Below are positions 1-12,589 of a stretch of DNA of 64,000 nt, piece after piece. Made by a program: the position numbers and the translations under genes. The notes beneath the pieces were generated by a model. That model made no database searches and had not been told where the DNA came from. It saw only the letters and a program-made list of their open reading frames with translations. Position 1 is the first letter of the stretch. Each line of letters begins with the position of its first letter. Source of the DNA: Aldrovandia affinis (Eukaryota > Chordata > Actinopteri > Notacanthiformes > Halosauridae); contig JAINUG010000386.1 in assembly GCA_029706075.1 (NCBI GenBank), positions 310,001 through 374,000 on the forward strand. Reading direction: 5' to 3'.

Positions 1-357
1 CATATCTGTAACACAGGGAAGGAAAAGTTATATATATTTTTTTGGACAGTCATCAACATAGATACATATTACAAAATGCAGTATTAAACATGTAAGCAGT
101 GATGACAATTAGTAAAAATGTACAAAGTAATTGGTAGTGGAGTCTGAATAGGTGGGTTTTAAGTCTCTTGTGGAAGATGGCCAGTGATTCCATGGTCCTG
201 ACCAAGTGTGGAAGATCGCTCCACCACCGAGGGGTCAGGACAGAGAAGAGGCGAGACTGCGAGTAGCAGCTGCTGGGCTCTTGGAAGGATGGGACAGTCA
301 ATACGCCGACTGGAGGGGTCTGGCTGGGGTGTAGGGTGTGATGAGTGTCTGGACGTA
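1..357 (-). mobile_element. LINE 3' fragment (reverse transcriptase C-terminus and tail)
   Basis: Minus-strand translation ends with a PRWW-SDLPHLVRT-ESLAIF-KRLKTHLF stretch, the usual C-terminal end of a fish non-LTR retrotransposon reverse transcriptase. A closely similar stretch lies on the plus strand near 7111-7440. The piece appears to continue the minus-strand fragment at 3571-3893, from which it is separated by L2 copy A. Clade not assigned. The element is a dead fragment. Confidence 0.6.
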
Positions 358-1268
358 TCAATCAATCAATCAAGTTTATTTATATAGCACAGTTTCGTAC
401 AAATTAATGAAATTCAGAGTGCTTTAACAACAGTGAGTTAATTTATGGAGACAATAAAATGATTAGAGTCAGTTTCAAATATAGGAAATCAGTTTAAAAA
501 CACAATAAAATTAAAATTAAAAACGAAATAAGATTTAGCTGACAAGTAAAACTGATAAAAGTGCAGGAAAGTGATGAAAGTGCAGTAGATTTAAGATTTG
601 GACTGGGCTTAATAAGAATATAGTAAAATGTAGTACAATTTAATCATTACAGTCGAAGGCCCGTGAAAAGAGCAAATATTTCAGTCCAGATTTAAAAGAC
701 ATAATTGTAGGAGCATGTCTAAGGTCATAAGGTAGTTGGTTCCAGTTATGGGTAGCGTGAAAACTAAAGGCTGCCTCACCATTTTTGTTTTAACCTTTGG
801 CACAATGAGCTGACCCGATCTAAAGATCTGAGTGGTCTGTTTGGTTCATACTGTCTAAGCATTTCCAAGATGTATTTTGGTCGGAGCCGTTCAGTGCTTT
901 ATAAACTATCAGTAACACTTTAAAATCTATTCTATGGTGGACTGGAAGCCAATGTAGCGATCTAAGGATTGGAGTGATGTGTGCACTTCTTTTAGTCCTT
1001 GTAAGAAGCCTGGCAGCAGCATTTTGGATTAGTTGGAGCCGTTTAATGGACCTTATTGAGAGGCCAGTGAAAAGTGCTTACAATAATCAACCCTACTTGA
1101 GATGAAAGCATGAATGAGGGTTTCTAGGTCTTGTTTAGACATGAAGCCTCTGACTCTTGCTATATTCTTCAGATGATAAAAGGCGGATTTGGTTATCGAC
1201 TTGATATGATTATCAAAGTTAAGATCTGAGTCGATAAGCACACCAAGGTTTCTAGCCTGCGTGGTTGT

Positions 1269-3095
1269 TCATAAACCGAGTGAGTCAAGGTGGAGAGCAA
1301 TTTTTTCTCTCGGTTCTTTGCTCCCGAACACAATAATTTCGGTTTTGTCTTTGTTTAGCTGGAGAAAGTTTTGACACATCCAGCTGTTTACTTGCTTTAA
1401 GCACCGGTATAGACAGTCAATGGAGTTGTAGTCGTCAGGAGTGAACGACAGGTAAATTTGTGTGTCGTCTGCATAGCTGTGGTATGAGGTTTGGTACTTC
1501 TGAAAGATTTGACTGAGGGGGAGCATGTATAAATTGAACAGCAGAGGGCCAAGGACAGAGCCTTTTGGGACCCCAGAGGTCAGAGTAGTCCGTTCTGATT
1601 GGTGGCTGTTAATGTTTACAAAGTATTCTCTATCTTGTAAGTAGGATTTGAACCAGTTTAAGGCTGTGCCCGAGAGCCCGATCCAATGGTGTAGCCTGTC
1701 TATGAGTATTTGATGATCTATAGTGTCAAAGGCTGCACTGAGATCCAGCAGAACGAGAACAGAGATCCTACCTGAGTCACTGTTTATACGGATATCATTT
1801 ACAACTCTAATGAGTGCCGTCTCGGTGCTGGGGTGGGATCTAAAACCAGACTGAAAAGTGTCAAAAAGGCAGTTTTGGTTTAGAAAGTTGTTGAGTTGAT
1901 TAGAAACGGCCTTCTCAAGGATCTTGCTGATGAAGGGAAGGTTAGAAATAGGGCGATAGTTATTTAATTTAGAAGAGTCTAGATTTTTCTTTTTTAAAAG
2001 AGGTTTAATTACTGCATTTTTTAAAGATGTAGGAAAAAAGCCAGTCCGGAGTGAGCAGTTAGCTATTTGCAGTAATTCTGAAGATAAATAGCAAAAGTTA
2101 CCTTTTAAAAAGCTGGAAGGTGCAGGGTCTAAAGAGCAAGTAGATGGTTTGAGGTGCTGCACTATTTCTTCAAGCGCCTTGTTGTCAATTTCACTGAATT
2201 GCGACAAGCAAGGAGGGCAGTTTTTTGGCAGATGAGAGAATGGTGCGGCTATGTTGCCGGGTGCAGAGGAGCTAATGGCTGTTCGAATGTCACTAATTTT
2301 GATGCTAACATGTGAGGCAAATTCATTGCATTTATTAACAGAGCAGAGTTCAGGAGGAAGTTGAACTGGAGGGTTTGTCAGTCTGTCGACTGTAGAAAAG
2401 AGAGTCTGGGTATGATTAGTATTTCTGTTGATGACACCAGAGAAAAATAACTGTCTGGCTCTTTTTATTTCTAGATCGTAAGCATGCAGCTTCTGTTTAT
2501 AAATGTCATAGTGAATTTGCAGCTTCGTTTTCCTCCACCTGCGTTCAGTTATCCTACATTCTCTTTTCATACTTTTTACTGGTTGGGAATTTCTCCAAGG
2601 TGCTCTCTGTTTGCTAGTTACTGATTTTTGTTTTAAGGGGGCGATATCATCCATAATATTCACGATTTGGGAATTTATGTTGTCACAGAGAACATCAACA
2701 GAGTCTGATACTATGCTAGGTATTGATGAAAAAGCTGTGACAAATAATGCACCTGTATGCTCATTGATAGATCGTTTTTTAACAGAGTGTAGGTTAAACT
2801 GGGTATCTGGACGAGTCAGCATATCAAAAAATACACAGTAGTGGTCTGAGAGTGCCACATTCTTCACATCAATACCTACAATGCTTAAACCTTTTGTGAT
2901 GACCAAATCCAGTGTATGACCACGACAGTGTGTGGGGCCCATCACATGCTGAGTCAGACCAAAGGAATCAAGTACTGCTAGCAGTTCTTTAGCATAGTTA
3001 TTAGTGGGGTTGTCAATGTGGATGTTAAAATCACCAGTTATGGCAAAACAATCATAATCAATGGAGACTACTGAGATGAGTTTCGCTAAAATCAT
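1269..3095 (-). pseudogene. L2 copy A ORF2: endonuclease C-terminal part plus reverse transcriptase
   Basis: This 608-codon frame starts just before the endonuclease GDFNIH motif (about residue 22) and keeps LSDHYC (about residue 84). The reverse transcriptase follows with ISNLPFISKILEK, the QSGFRSHPSTETAL block, [12 protein letters not shown], the [12 protein letters not shown] turn and the catalytic SYADDTQIY. It ends soon after the VFGSK block, so the C-terminal thumb region (partly open at 1053-1241) has been separated by a stop or frameshift. The upstream endonuclease half is in another frame at 3135-3368. In an active L2 this protein nicks target DNA and reverse transcribes its own RNA; this copy is broken. 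Confidence 0.85.
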
Positions 3096-3134
3096 CTATA
3101 AATTTGGGAGAGTATCTTGGAGGTCTGTAGATGG

Positions 3135-3500
3135 TTAAAAATAGTGTTCGAGAGGAGAACCTTGTAGCACAATACTGAGGTATTCAAAAGAAGCAAAAAC
3201 ATCAAAGGATACTTGCTTGCATTGAAATATGTCTTTGAAAATGGAAGCCACTCCTCCGCCTTTTCTGTCAACACGAAGAGCGTTCATGTACTTGAAGTAC
3301 GGGGGAGCTGACTCTATCAGTACTGTTTCACTGCTGCCTTCTTCCAGCCATGTTTCTGTTAAAAACATAAAATCTAATTTATTGGCCGTTATAAAATCAT
3401 TAATTAAAAAAGACTTATTATTTAGGGATCTAACATTTAAAAGAGCCAGCTTAATAATACAGTTGGATGTGGGAATTGAGACAGTAAATGTGGGATGGCT
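3135..3500 (-). pseudogene. L2 copy A endonuclease N-terminal half
   Basis: Translation shows FLTETWLEEG, followed by a PPYFKYMNALR-DRKGGGVA stretch, the standard first half of an apurinic-type LINE endonuclease (the E of TETW is a metal-binding position in the family). Weak LLNVRSLNNKS-like sequence precedes it up to about 3500. The frame ends at about 3135 and the endonuclease resumes in a different frame at 3095, so at least one indel separates the halves. Confidence 0.7.
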
Positions 3501-3570
3501 GAAAGGTTAGCTAACTTCCTACCATGTCTGAGATAGGATCTTCTGGTTCTATTGCTTGAAATTACAGGGA

Positions 3571-3893
3571 TTATGGAAGTCTCACAGGGTCCCAGTGTGC
3601 TATCATAATAGTTATGTGTAGTTCCACTGGGTAGACCGGGACCCGATCTGTCTCACTTAGGGCATGGGGGGAGCACTGCCTGAGATGAGGATCGAAGGAG
3701 GGAGCAGTTCCTCTAGCAGCTTGATAAGCCAGCCCCAGTGATTTAAATTTGATGCATGCTGTGATAGGGAGCCAATGCAGAGAGGTGAGTAGAGGGGTGA
3801 CATGCGTGAACTTGAATTGGTTGAACACCAGACATGCGGCAGCATTCTACACCAATTGCTGTGGCCTGATGGCACAGGCTGGTAGGCCACTTC
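3571..3893 (-). mobile_element. LINE fragment, upstream half of the LINE split by L2 copy A
   Basis: Minus-strand translation contains FTHVTPLLTSLHWLPITACIK and SLGLAYQAARGTAPS. This is the LHWLP region that follows the reverse transcriptase domain in many fish LINEs. On the minus strand this region should directly precede the C-terminal PRWW block, which lies at 1-357 on the other side of L2 copy A. It abuts an oppositely oriented LINE fragment at 3895. Confidence 0.6.
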
Positions 3894-3894
3894 A

Positions 3895-4812
3895 AACTTG
3901 TTAACAATCTCTAAGGGTGTACTTCAAGGCTCAGTACTAACTCCACTTCTATACAACCAACCTGGGACAAAACATACCTAATGCAAATCTCAATTTTGAT
4001 GCAGATACCATCACTTACTGCTGTGGTTCTATTCTCATTAAGGCTTTTGAGAATTTACAAATAGCTTTTTATATCATACAGTTCAAGTTTACCAATTGAG
4101 GCTGGTATTGAATGTTGACAAAATCAAGTTAATGGCGTTCTCTAATTCTAGAAAGAAACCACTAAATCTCCCAATGATTGTTTCTCTGGATGGTAAACAG
4201 ATTGAAGCTGTATCCTGTTACAAATACCTGGGTATTTTAATGGATGATTCCCCTTCTTTTAAGACGCATATGTGATCCTTTGTGAAGAATGTAAAGTTGG
4301 AACTAGGTTTTTACTTTAGAAATATTTCAAAAATATTTAGAATTATTTATTTTCATATGAGTTTGGAAATGACTGGTTGCCGCCACTTTTATGCTTGTAC
4401 TTGATTAGGGTGACCTGTTGTATTTGCATGCTTCAGCTCATTTTCTTCATATGTTGGATAGTGTATAATGCCGCAAGATTTATCATTACTTGTAAATTTC
4501 TCACTCTCACTCATCATTGCACATTGTATTCCAGGGTTAATTGGCCATCTCTGTACATCTCATTGGTATACCTTTATTTATAAGGCCATTTTAGGTCTGC
4601 TTCCTAATTACATAAGTATTTACACTACACGGAATGTGGAGGTCAGTGCAGCTTATGACCTCATGACTCTATTTTGCTGACAGTCCCAAAAGCTTGGACA
4701 GATGGGCAAGAAATATTTTCTGATCTCTGCACCTACTGCATGGAATAGCCTGCAGAAAGATTTAAAACTCAAGGATTTCCTCTTAATGAGTTCAAAGTTT
4801 TAATTAGAAACA
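3895..4812 (+). mobile_element. Jockey-like LINE reverse transcriptase fragment, heavily decayed
   Basis: Plus-strand reading recovers, in order and across several frames, a KGVLQGSVLTPLLYN turn, a decayed FDADTITYC site, LVLNVDKIKLM, SCYKYLGILMDD, then LTHHCTLYSRVNWPS, HWYTFIYKAILGLLPNY and TAWNSLQKDLKLKDF. This order matches the palm-to-C-terminus of a jockey-superfamily reverse transcriptase. Frequent stops and frame changes show it is long dead. The exact clade is not assigned. Confidence 0.6.
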
Positions 4813-4814
4813 TG

Positions 4815-5040
4815 GAAGATGGGGGCCTCCCGCATGGTCTAGTGCTTACAACGTTCGACAATGTCCATGGCAACCGGGATTCGATTCCCCGTCACGCCAA
4901 AGTCGGCTCTGGCCGGGAGTGCCACGGCAGCGAATTCACATTAGAAGAGGGGGATTGACTTGAAAATAGTGGGTGTAATTGGCTACTAAATTGGGAGAAA
5001 ATGGGATAAAATCAGAAACAAATTCTTAAAAAAAAAAAAA
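4815..5040 (+). mobile_element. tRNA-derived SINE
   Basis: The head has a polymerase III A-box-like segment (CATGGTCTAGTGCTTA) and a B-box-like segment (GGGATTCGATTCCC). The body contains TAATTGGCTACTAAATTGGGAG, which recurs in the minus-strand SINE at 47897-48282, so the two share a 3' body. It ends in a run of about 13 A. No clear target-site duplication was seen. Confidence 0.7.
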
Positions 5041-5329
5041 GTGGAGCTTCCACATCCCAGTCAGCAGGGAAACAGTCTGCCAGACACTATAAATCCACAT
5101 ACTACTTTCGTTTACAAGGATCTTGAGTCATAATGTGATTTATACCAATTTGTTAATTAAAACAAAAAATATTTTTTCTCAATAAATAACTGATGGGTAC
5201 ACTAGAGGCCATATTTAGCACATAAATTCAAGCAAATAATTGAAGGGGGTAAGTGAGATGGTGCAGGTTAGGGGTTACTATGTGGGAGAATTTGGTCTCA
5301 TTCTATTTTACCCCTCCCTACAAAACAAA
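5041..5329. other. AT-rich stretch with no recognised gene
   Basis: No convincing reading frame, splice-bordered exon or repeat end was seen. It may be native sequence downstream of dctn2, because the target duplication of the following L1 (5330-5339) matches the sequence just past the dctn2 terminal exon. Confidence 0.4.
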
Positions 5330-5463
5330 CAGGTGGATACGCTGGCTAAGATGGCTGCCTAGTTTGTGACGCATGCTCTCACTTGCCAAATTAATTAGTT
5401 TTTTCGAAATTAAAACTACTACTACTTTATTCTTTTTAATCAATTTTTACATTTGATGTGGCA

Positions 5464-5877
5464 ATGTCTGACCAGGGTAAAAGAGACGCGCAAGAAAGGT
5501 CTCCTTCAACATCTTCACCATCCAAGCTACAAGAAACTAAGAAGTCATGTTCGGAGTTACCGTGTGATATACCTGTTATCCTTTCTATGGCGGAGGAAAA
5601 GTTAAACTCATAATGCAGCAGCTGATCCGTTTGGAAAGCTCCCTATCAAACTCACTTAAGTCTTCAATAGCCGAACTGAAAGACTAATTTTTGTCCCTCG
5701 GATACAAGCTAGACGCATATAACTCCAGACTAGAAGCCGTGGAGAAAGACGAGGCCTCTCTCTGTTACGCAAATGCGACTCACCAAGCAAACTGACACAC
5801 TGCAAGTGGAGGTGCGTCGCGTGGCTGCTCGGGGCACAATCGAAATGGAAAGGGCACAACAAGTTTATGATGGCATC
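5464..5877 (+). pseudogene. L1 ORF1 remnant
   Basis: The frame begins MSDQGKRDAQERSPSTSSPS, then loses its frame near 5610. A helical segment with LTKQTDTLQVEVRRVAARG resumes at about 5773. The charged, Ser-rich start followed by a predicted helix suits an L1 ORF1 RNA-binding coiled-coil protein. It runs straight into endonuclease sequence at about 5880, so the rest of ORF1 and the start of ORF2 are deleted. Confidence 0.55.
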
Positions 5878-6396
5878 GATGCAGTGATTTTTGTGATTTC
5901 AATATCACACTCGACCCGATATCGGATTCCTCTCATGGCGCTGCGTCTCATCGTATGGCAGCTGCCAACTATTTTAAACTATTCTTAAATAAATTGAATA
6001 TTGTGGATGTATGGAGATTGAAAAACCAATCTGCTGACCGTTGTGCTCCCTCGCTTTCCTTGAAATGCTACCCAGTATGGCCCACTCTAAAAGATGGCGC
6101 TTTAATGTGTTTCTGTTGCAGGATGAACACTTTTTGAAAGTTATTTCAGATGGAATTTCAGAGTTTTTAAGAGATCAACAATGCAAGTAACATATCGCCC
6201 CATACTCTTTGGGAGGTTACCAAGTGCTACATTAGAGGTGCCTCCATTTCTTTCTCTTCAAATCTCAATAGAAACCGAAATGATAAAATTCTTCGTCTTG
6301 AGAAAGAGACATCTCTTTTAGAAAAACAATTTAATTTTCAGCCTCAAGTAGAGAGTACCAAAAAACTCACCTCTCTGAAAGCTGACTATTTAAATG

Positions 6397-6818
6397 TGTG
6401 CACGGTGCATTCAGTTAGCATAACTGTATGGTGTGTGTCATTGGAACCACCGCGACCAGAACACGTGTGTAGTGCCATCTCCCGAGTTCCAATTGGAGAG
6501 TGTTCATTGTGCCATGTGTGTAGTGGACTGTTACCTTCTAACTGACTGTGACATCTGCGGAAGGCATTTCAACGGTCTCTTGTGTCCTTCTAAGGACTCG
6601 GTAGGCAGGCAAGAACCTCCATTTTTAGGCTTCATCCGTAGTTGCGAGGTGTATGGAACACGGATGCTAGCATTAGATATTACCCATAGCTGAGCGGTGT
6701 ACGGAGCATGGGTAATTATCACTTTCTTTATTAAAGTGGCTACCCGCGTAGCCAGTTTTACATTCTACCTGGACTCTGTCTCCTTCTTTGATACACCACC
6801 CAACGCATGCTCGCCACA
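6397..6818. mobile_element. Probable solo LTR inserted in the L1
   Basis: This 422-bp block interrupts the L1 frame: L1-like sequence resumes directly after it with YEYADKPSRLLALKLKQ. It starts TGTG and ends CACA, the usual TG...CA ends of an LTR. It is flanked by AAATG on the left and ATATG on the right, a near-match for a 5-bp target duplication. No reading frame is recognisable inside. The family is unknown. Confidence 0.5.
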
Positions 6819-7110
6819 ATATGAATACGCAGACAAACCTAGCAGGCTGCTTGCTCTCAAACTTAAGCAGTCTGAATGCCTAGCCTCTATAGATGTAATC
6901 AAAGATGCCAATGATATCTTACATTCATCTCCTTCTTTGATAAATTATGTATTTGCACAATTCTACTTGAAACTCTACTCCTCTGAAAGTTTATTTGTAC
7001 CTACTTCTTTAGAATTATATCTCAACTCCTTAAAACTACCATCCCTAACTAGTCAACAAGCTGAGGAACTGGAGGCTCCTATTACCATAGAAGGGCTACA
7101 TTCAGCGGTC

Positions 7111-7600
7111 ATGCTCCTCCTCTGGCAAACTGACTGTCCCATCCCTCCGGGCACCCAGCAGCCGCTCCTCACAGTCTCGCCTCTTCTCTGTCCTGATCCC
7201 TCGGTGGTGGAGGAACGACCTTCCTCAATGGGTCAGGACTGCGGAATCACTTGCGATCTTCTGAAAGAGACTCAAAACCCACCTTTTCAGACTCCACTAC
7301 CACTGAATTCTGTACATCTAGCCTATTGTCATCACCACTGCCGACTTGCTCAACACTTCTTGTACATGTATCCCTGCCTTCTCATTTATAAAAAAAAAGC
7401 AAAAAATTAAAATTACTAACCTTTTCCTTCCCAGTGTTACAGGTATGGTACGCAGCTGCCTGCAATGATGTCTATCACTGTATTACTGCACTGACCTTGT
7501 GCGCAAACTATGATTGTTCCTACCATGTATTAATGCACATCTTGTACGTCGCTCTGGATAAGAGCGTCTGCTAATTGCTTAAAATGTCAAATGTAAATGT
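7111..7600 (+). mobile_element. LINE 3' end inserted in the L1
   Basis: The sequence encodes a SRLFSVLTP-like and PSVVEERPSSMGQDC region and matches the minus-strand fragment at 1-357. It ends with GCTCTGGATAAGAGCGTCTG, the fish LINE/SINE tail. It interrupts the L1 reverse transcriptase between ITIEGLHSAVM and the IPPELILSL region. It is 5'-truncated; related tails occur at 29660-29790 and 35505-35640 on the minus strand. Confidence 0.65.
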
Positions 7601-10332
7601 ATGCTGATGCAAAACACAAATCACCAAGGCTGGAGAGTATACCACCAGAACTTATTTTATCTCTTTAGCATTCAATTGGTCCAATACTGTTGTATTCAAT
7701 TAACTACTCTGTGAAGACAGGCTCTTTTCATAGAGACCAGAAAACAGCCCTAATATCTATTTTACTTAAAAAGGGTAAGGATCCTCTAGAATGCTCCAGT
7801 TATAGACCTGTGGCTCTTTTAAATTCTGATATTAAATTATATTCTAAAATTCTGGCAATAAGATTGGAAAAAATATCTGGTTCACATGGGCCAAACTGGG
7901 TTTGTGCATGGTGGACTGGCATCAGATAATATCAGGCATATTTCAAAATATGATGGAGTCTACCTCCCATTTGCAATCATCTTGTGCAGTCCTATCTTTG
8001 GATGCTGAAAAAAGCGTTTGATCATTTGGAGTGGTCATACTTATAGGCAGTTTTAAAATTCTTTGGGTTTGGCCCTTCCTTTATCCATATGATTAAAACA
8101 CTGTACCATGAGACCTTGCTAAAGTCCGCACAAGCCACAAAATATCCTCTCAATTCTCTGTGTTTAGAGGCAGTAAACAAGGTCGTCCCTTAAGTCCGGC
8201 TCTGTTTGCCCTCTCCTTGGAAACCCTTGCCCAGGCGATGAGACAGAGTACGGATATTTCGCCTATTATGATAAAGGGTTCTGCGCATCATATCTCCTTC
8301 TATGCAGACAAAGTATTACTTTTCTTATCAGATGTCTCAAATGCCTCAGGCCCTGAAAATATTTCAAACTTATGGTTCATTTTCAGGGTATAAGATCAAC
8401 TGGGACAAGTCAATTTTAATACCTTTAAATACCGCAGCAGAACATTCATTCTCTACAACCCTACCGCTCAAAGTTAAATCACAAGGGTTCACATACCCTT
8501 CAAGATTTGTTCAACCTTTAATCATATGATTAAAAATAACTACACTGCTGCAATTACAAGAATGAAACAGGACCTGTCCCACTGGTCCCCTCTTCATTTC
8601 ACTCTCCATGGTCAAATTTCTGTGATAAAAATGACAATTTTGCATAGTTTTTACTTTTTGTTTTCAATGCTTCCTATTTCTCCTCCTATTAAGTATTCAT
8701 AAGAGATCGATGCTATGTGCAGGGACTTTATATGGAAGGGAAAACGTCCAAGAATTCCTCTGGACACTTTACAACATCCTACATTTTTTGGTGGTTTGTC
8801 ACTCCCTAATTTTAAGTTATACTACTGGGCCTTCCAGTTAAGATGAATTAAAATGTGGTTACAACCTCAGTCCCAAGTATCTTGGAGATCTATTGATGAA
8901 GCACAGGCTCACCCTGTCAGACTCCAGGATTTATTGTTTTCAGTCAAGGTCACTCCATCCCTGTTTTAGACCTATAATTGGCCATGCATTAAATGTATGG
9001 AGGCAAGCTTACAGTTATCTGAATATTACTATGAAATTTAATATTCTCCATTCTCCAATTTGGCATAATAATCAAATCGTATTTGGGTCAAAACCTTTTA
9101 ATTTTCCTGAGTAGTCCAATAGAAACATTTTCATTTTAGATGACATATTTAATAGCGATGGTCTTCAAAGTTTTCAGGACCTTAAAGAGTCACATTCCCT
9201 GCCAGGAACATCATTTTTTTTATACCTCAGTCTACAGTCTACATTCAGCTTTAAAAGCCTATGGAGTTCCCTGGGACTCCCCATTAACTGATCATCCACT
9301 AGTGAAATTAATTCTGACACCTCACAAGTCAACAGGTTTAGCGTCGTCCATTTACTCCAAGTTAATAGCATATGATATAGGTGCTGCTGCAGTAGCCTCC
9401 TGGTGGGATAGAGAGCTTGGGGTGCAAATAAATTGGAAGGAGATTTGGAGCAATACATTCTCATCTTACAAAAATCTCTCATATCAACTAATTCACTTCA
9501 AATATATTGAGAAATTCTATGTTAATCTCAATCTTTGTTTCACAATGAAACTAGCAGATAGCAACTTGTGTCATGTCTGCTCTGTCAGTTCAGTGGGCAC
9601 ATACTTGCATATGTTCTGGGAGTGTTTTGTGATTGCCAAACTATGGGCATTTGTTCACACAACTATGTGTCAGTTGCTAGAGGGAGATTTTCCCTTGTGC
9701 CCTGCTTTATTTTTGCTTTGTGACACCTCAGCAATTGAGCTAAATAGAATGACCTGGAAGCTACTCCTATGTTCCTCCACTGCTGCTAAGAAAGCAATTT
9801 TAAAAGCTTGGTTTGACCTGAGTACTAACCTAAAATGGGCATGGACTGGTTACTATCAGGACATTCTTATTATTGGATCCTCCACGGCGAGGTTACACAG
9901 GGCCTCTCCAAATACTTTAGGGAAGTGGTCCCAAGCGATCCCTGCTGTTGGTGGAATTAGATTGAACACATACCTTTTATGACAACCCCTCTGAGATGGC
10001 ATGAATTACTTTACAGCCACATGACTGCATATGTGTTTTTTATTATTATTATATATTTTATTACTACTATTATTATTATTATTATATATTTTTAATGTCT
10101 TTTAATGTATTTTTGTCTTGTCTTATTTTTATGAGTGTACATTTTGGTTATGTTAAAAGTTATTATCATGTCATTCTATGTCTGTCTCTGTCGATTGTAA
10201 AAAGAAAAATTCCAATAAATAATTATTCAAAAAAAAAAAAACAGGTGGATAAAGGGATTATAGTAGATGAGGAAGGAGAAGACTCGAACACACTCATGTC
10301 CACCTCCCCTTTAAAAGTGAAGAGTGTTAGAT

Positions 10333-10419
10333 TTATTTGGACAGTTTCTTCATCCTCCTGTCCAGTACTGCAAAGTTCTCCTCTACTGCATGCAGGTTTT
10401 CCTTCATGGTCTGCTGCAC
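10333..10419 (-). CDS. dctn2: dctn2 terminal coding exon (dynactin subunit 2)
   Basis: The exon follows a CCCCCTCAG acceptor and encodes VQQTMKENLHAVEENFAVL, then DRRMKKLSK and a TAA stop (28 residues). The end of human dynamitin reads VQTTMRENLATVEGNFASI then DERMKKLGK, so the match is clear over the whole exon and in the same phase. Dynamitin is the p50 subunit of dynactin, the dynein cofactor; this end is part of its C-terminal coiled coil. An L1 inserted about 90 bp downstream, in the presumed 3' UTR. The preceding coding segments are not found in the 9.4 kb between this exon and 19859, so the transcript may be broken. Confidence 0.85.
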   Translation of the reverse strand: MQQTMKENLHAVEENFAVLDRRMKKLSK

Positions 10420-10669
10420 CTGAGGGGGAACGGCAATCAGATCCACAAGTAGTGCTCATATGTACTGCATATGTACAGGCATGCCAGTTTAACTCATGTG
10501 CATGGGCTAAGTGCATATGTCAGGCTGACACTGGCACACAGATACAGTACCCTGCAAAATCATTCACACCCTTGCTAAAGATGAGCAAAGGTGGCTGTAT
10601 AAAATAAATACATACAATGAGCTATATTGTATCCTAAAAACAACTGGGAAATTATACATTGCGTATATA

Positions 10670-10868
10670 CAGTGGGGAGAACAAGTATTTGATACACTGC
10701 CGATTTTGCAGGTTTTCCCACTTACAAAGAATGTAGAGGTCTGTAATTTTTATCATAGGTACACTTCAACTGTGAGAGACAGAATCTAAAACAAAAATCC
10801 AGAAAATCACATTGTATGATTTTTAAGTAATTAATTTGCATTTTATTGCATGAAATAAGTATTTGATA
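10670..10868. repeat. Left terminal inverted repeat of the Tc1-like element
   Basis: The sequence from CAGTGGGGAG to GCATGAAATAAGTATTTGATA is the near-perfect reverse complement of 12076-12274. One clear difference is AAGAATGTAGAGG against the AAGCATGTAGAGG expected from the right copy. Confidence 0.9.
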
Positions 10869-10885
10869 CATCAGAAAAACAGAAC

Positions 10886-11954
<1,069 letters not shown>

Positions 11955-12075
11955 TTATACAGGTAACGAGTTCAAACAGGTGCAGTTAATACAGGTAATG
12001 AGTGGAGAATAGGAGGGCTTCTTAAAGAAAAACTAACAGGTCTGTGAGAGCCGGAATTCTTACTGGTTGGTAGGT

Positions 12076-12274
12076 GATCAAATACTTATTTCATGCAATA
12101 AAATGCAAATTAATTATTTAAAAATCATACAATGTGATTTTCTGGATTTTTGTTTTAGATTCCGTCTCTCACAGTTGAAGTGTACCTATGATAAAAATTA
12201 CAGACCTCTACATGCTTTGTAAGTGGGAAAACCTGCAAAATCGGCAGTGTATCAAATACTTGTTCTCCCCACTG
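12076..12274. repeat. Right terminal inverted repeat of the Tc1-like element
   Basis: Reverse complement of 10670-10868, ending CCCCACTG before the TA target. Confidence 0.9.
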
Positions 12275-12589
12275 TATATATATATACATTGTTTTTAATT
12301 GCTCAGAAAATATAATGTATTTTGTAACAACTAATATATTTTTTTCTCAGAAAGATATGTCACAATTATTTACACCTGTATAAAGTACCTTGTGAACCCC
12401 CCCCCCTACTGACTCATCTTCTACAATGAATTTGGTCTATATATTTGGATGGGGACCTTTGACCATTTCACCATACGGAATCTTTATATAACTGCTTGTG
12501 GACTGCCCTCTTCATTCAGTCTACAAGAAGGAAATCAATAAATGATATGGTTTTGTGTAGTAATCCTGACAGAATTGTTAGGGTTAAAA

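Larger units (their letters stand above)
358..3565 (-). mobile_element. L2-type LINE, copy A, 5'-truncated
   Basis: The element runs on the minus strand. Its 3' end is a short TCAA array at about 358-373, followed by typical 3'-UTR sequence with the 'tttatatagcac' motif. Upstream lies a reverse transcriptase with [32 protein letters not shown] and SYADDTQIY, and then endonuclease sequence with TETWL, GDFNIH and LSDHYC motifs. No ORF1 is visible, so the copy is 5'-truncated at about 3565. It lies inside another LINE whose two halves flank it (3571-3893 and 1-357). Confidence 0.85.
5880..9990 (+). pseudogene. L1 ORF2 remnant (endonuclease, reverse transcriptase, C-terminal zinc motif)
   Basis: Endonuclease DFNITLDP-like sequence appears at about 5895. 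After two insertions the reverse transcriptase is readable: an IPPELILSL stretch (about 7640), CSSYRPVALLNSDIKLYSK (7795-7850), a decayed LDAEKAFDHLEWSY block (about 8000), a KQGRPLSPALFALSLE turn (about 8170) and YKINWDKS (about 8390). The active-site FADD is replaced by a Y-A-D-K sequence at about 8300. The C-terminal part at 9140-9982 has CHVCSVSSVGTYLHMFWEC, the CxxC-H-C pattern of L1 ORF2 ends. Many stops and frame changes make it a pseudogene. Confidence 0.8.
5340..10241 (+). mobile_element. L1-clade LINE, nearly full span but decayed
   Basis: The insertion is bounded by a perfect direct repeat CAGGTGGATA at 5330-5339 and 10242-10251 (up to 13 bp if shared A residues are counted). It ends with AATAAATAATTATTC and a poly(A) run, as L1 retrotransposition leaves. 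Inside are an ORF1-like coiled-coil start, endonuclease and reverse transcriptase remnants and a C-terminal cysteine motif. A probable solo LTR (6397-6818) and a LINE tail (about 7111-7600) inserted later. It landed immediately 3' of the dctn2 stop codon region. Confidence 0.85.

Noticed and set aside
4815..4910. Possible tRNA gene
   Set aside because: A and B boxes are present but the cloverleaf is not, and a SINE body with poly(A) follows.
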